Source: Hodarchaeum sp048939725 (GTDB taxonomy: Archaea; Asgardarchaeota; Heimdallarchaeia; Hodarchaeales; Hodarchaeaceae). Taken from it: DNA of 6,614 nucleotides. Made by a program: the position numbers and the translations under genes. The stretch's first letter is position 1, and every line of letters begins with the position of its first letter. This document shows, piece by piece, positions 5,665-6,614 of this stretch. The notes beneath the pieces are model-generated. The model was not told the DNA's origin, did not search any database, and worked only from the letters and a program-made list of their open reading frames with translations. The DNA lies in the NCBI GenBank assembly GCA_048939725.1, contig JBHLPG010000218.1:1-6614 (forward strand). The letters run 5' to 3'.

Positions 5665-5859
5665 CTATTTTTTCTTGAAACTGCTTGTATATTTTATTTT
5701 TTTCAAAGTTTTCTTAGTTTTTTTATCCATAGGAGCGATTTTCGCACTTACGGGTTTTAAATCAGCATAATGCTTGTATTCCACATATGAAGTATCCTTT
5801 TTCCTTGAAGATTTCTTTTTTCTGGGAGGCAAAACAATCATCTTACTGAAATAAATCAT
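5665..5859 (-). CDS. Small, very lysine-rich basic protein, unknown
   Basis: The 64-codon frame has 19 Lys, 2 Arg and only 4 acidic residues, so it is strongly basic. Basic clusters are PRKKKSSRKKD (12-22), DKKTKKTLKKIK (45-56) and FKKK at the C-terminus, with a more neutral middle (YVEYKHYADLKP). No signal peptide, membrane span or Cys is present. The composition suggests binding of nucleic acid or ribosomes, but I recognise no family. The first Met (5859) is preceded by TTTTTATAACAG with no ribosome binding site. Met7 (5841), giving MIVLPPRKKK, is an equally likely start. AT-rich TATA-like sequence at about 5874-5894 fits leaderless or short-leader transcription. An A-rich low-complexity stretch read by chance is the main alternative. 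Confidence 0.45.
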   Translation of the reverse strand: MIYFSKMIVLPPRKKKSSRKKDTSYVEYKHYADLKPVSAKIAPMDKKTKKTLKKIKYTSSFKKK

Positions 5860-5895
5860 CTGTTATAAAAAGAATTTTATTATTCTAAAATAATC

Positions 5896-5907
5896 TTCCG
5901 TTCGGAA
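5896..5907. repeat. TTCCGTTCGGAA dyad, possible operator
   Basis: TTCCG and CGGAA flank a TT spacer, giving a perfect 5+5 dyad in AT-rich DNA. It sits 37-48 bases upstream of the basic ORF start, next to its probable TATA region. This is where an archaeal winged-helix regulator dimer could bind. As RNA it would fold only as a 4-bp stem with a GUUC loop, so a DNA site is more likely than a structured RNA. Confidence 0.4.
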
Positions 5908-5935
5908 ATGTATCTTTCAGAACTTTCAACCAAGA

Positions 5936-5968
5936 GTAGGGGGATCCTTTCTTAGTCGCCTCTCCTAC
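5936..5968. repeat. Stem-loop in the intergenic region
   Basis: GTAGGGGG (5936-5943) pairs with TCTCCTAC and the preceding T (5961-5968): six Watson-Crick and two G-U pairs when read as plus-strand RNA, with a 17-base loop. It is the most G/C-rich patch of the spacer and is followed by CTTTATTTC. It could be part of a small RNA or a transcription signal. Wobble pairs make the minus-strand RNA version weaker. Confidence 0.3.
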
Positions 5969-6183
5969 CTTTATTTCATGAAAATTATTCCAAGATAATT
6001 ACAAAGTGATTATATAATATATGTTTAATAATGTCTAAATGATCACAAAGCAGTTACTAAATTTGAAAACCTTTTTCTATTGGAACATCCCGCGTCAGTT
6101 CTTAAATCCCATCTAATTCTTCTCATTAGGGAGTAAATCCTTTAATCTCCTCTAAATTTGGAATAGTTGTTCTAGAAGAAATC

Positions 6184-6198
6184 TTAATAAATATAAAC
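6184..6198 (+). promoter_or_regulatory. TATA-like box of the metallo-hydrolase gene
   Basis: TTAATAAATATAAAC lies 28-42 bases before the ATG. An archaeal TATA box centred here would place the transcription start near 6215-6220, giving a leader only a few bases long and possibly starting within the AGGTG element. Sequence resemblance only. Confidence 0.35.
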
Positions 6199-6214
6199 AT
6201 GTATCCAATGATAT

Positions 6215-6219
6215 AGGTG
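6215..6219 (+). promoter_or_regulatory. Ribosome binding site of the metallo-hydrolase gene
   Basis: AGGTG lies 6 bases before the ATG at 6226, an ideal archaeal spacing. The upstream in-frame ATG (6208) is followed at once by a stop, which fixes 6226 as the start. Confidence 0.6.
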
Positions 6220-6225
6220 CGAATA

Positions 6226-6614
6226 ATGTCAAAATTGCAAAGTATTTCTTCAAATACCGTTGTTTGCATAAATTGTTACCGAAGATCGGGCAATGTTGGT
6301 GGAGTCTCTCTAGGAGATTTTTCTATCTCGATTGACAGTACAAACTCTCCCAGTGATGGTAGGGCACACCGTACCGAACTGGAAGAATTTTTCCATATAC
6401 CAGTGAAATACTTGTTTCTCACCCATAGACATCCTGATCATAGAAAGGGGATTTCTGCGTTCAAAGATTTAACCGTTATCAGTAGTGAAAAAACTGCAAA
6501 ACTAATGCCCAAGACTGTTAAATGGGATAAACTCAATACCCTCACTTTTAAGGATCAATTCATCCTAGAAAGTAAGGATACTAATCTCAGCGTTGCATTT
6601 CATCATGTTGGAGG
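6226..6614 (+). CDS. Metallo-beta-lactamase-fold hydrolase, N-terminal part (3' end outside window)
   Basis: The frame is open to the window end (129 complete codons plus two bases). The defining motif is HRHPDH (residues 67-72, inside LTHRHPDHRKGISAF), the H-x-H-x-D-H signature that binds a pair of zinc or iron ions. Before it, GDFSISIDSTNS (30-41) fits the beta-strand with the conserved Asp that opens the fold. The window ends at FHHVGG, just where the third metal-ligand motif (G-H-T-x-G) is expected. There is no signal peptide, so it is cytosolic. This superfamily covers glyoxalase II, RNases, lactonases and many uncharacterised hydrolases, and nothing here chooses among them. Two Cys (14 and 17, as C-I-N-C) sit near the N-terminus. 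It has its own promoter-like sequence and binding site and is divergent from the basic ORF. Confidence 0.8.
   Translation, partial: MSKLQSISSNTVVCINCYRRSGNVGGVSLGDFSISIDSTNSPSDGRAHRTELEEFFHIPVKYLFLTHRHPDHRKGISAFKDLTVISSEKTAKLMPKTVKWDKLNTLTFKDQFILESKDTNLSVAFHHVG

Larger units (their letters stand above)
5860..6225. other. 366-bp divergent intergenic region
   Basis: This is the longest gene-free stretch. It separates the minus-strand basic ORF from the plus-strand metallo-hydrolase, so both promoters should lie here. It holds a 12-bp dyad (5896-5907), a G/C-rich hairpin (5936-5968), a very AT-rich segment around 6009-6032 (ATTATATAATATATG) and a TATA-like box near the right end. I found no tRNA-like cloverleaf and no convincing paired C/D-box motifs. 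Confidence 0.5.

Noticed and set aside
5860..6225. tRNA, C/D-box RNA or CRISPR array in the intergenic region
   Set aside because: No cloverleaf arms, no matched C and D boxes with complementary ends, and no regularly spaced repeats are visible.
1..6614. Insertion sequence or integrated element boundaries
   Set aside because: No transposase or integrase gene, no long terminal inverted repeats and no target-site duplications were seen around the lipid block.

Overview
The window most likely comes from an AT-rich archaeon, and an Asgard-type lineage is my best guess. The case rests on an exported kelch-propeller protein with many N-glycosylation sequons, GGTG-type ribosome binding sites, a bare poly-T run after a stop codon, and TATA-like boxes close to start codons. 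No rRNA, tRNA or lineage-defining marker is present. The lipid genes are of bacterial type, so a bacterial (Firmicutes-like) host cannot be excluded from sequence alone.

Left edge (1-263): the last codons of an unidentified plus-strand gene overlap a possible small membrane protein. Centre-left (346-3831): four plus-strand genes. Three overlap head to tail: a DhaL/FakA-type kinase, a DegV/FakB-type fatty-acid-binding protein and a PlsY-type acyl-phosphate glycerol-phosphate acyltransferase. After a 64-bp gap comes a lipase-like alpha/beta hydrolase with no signal peptide. Read together they form a route: hydrolase releases a fatty acid, FakB holds it, FakA phosphorylates it, and PlsY moves the acyl group to glycerol phosphate. 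In bacteria this gives 1-acyl-glycerol-3-phosphate, the first ester phospholipid intermediate. In an archaeon it would be notable, because archaeal membranes are normally ether-linked isoprenoids on glycerol-1-phosphate. Each of the first three proteins departs from the bacterial model: FakA lacks the C-terminal domain, FakB has Asn where bacterial FakB has a ligand-contact His, and PlsY has changes in its glycine-rich motifs.

Centre-right (3976-5442, minus): a secreted six-unit kelch propeller fused to an Ig-like domain, convergent with the lipid block and followed by a poly-T terminator. Right (5443-6225): AT-rich spacers with inverted and direct repeats and a small, very lysine-rich minus-strand ORF. 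Right edge (6226-6614, plus): the first part of a metallo-beta-lactamase-fold hydrolase, cut by the window end.

The strongest observation is the compact FakA-FakB-PlsY-lipase block. Functional calls rest on motifs read by eye; no database search was possible.
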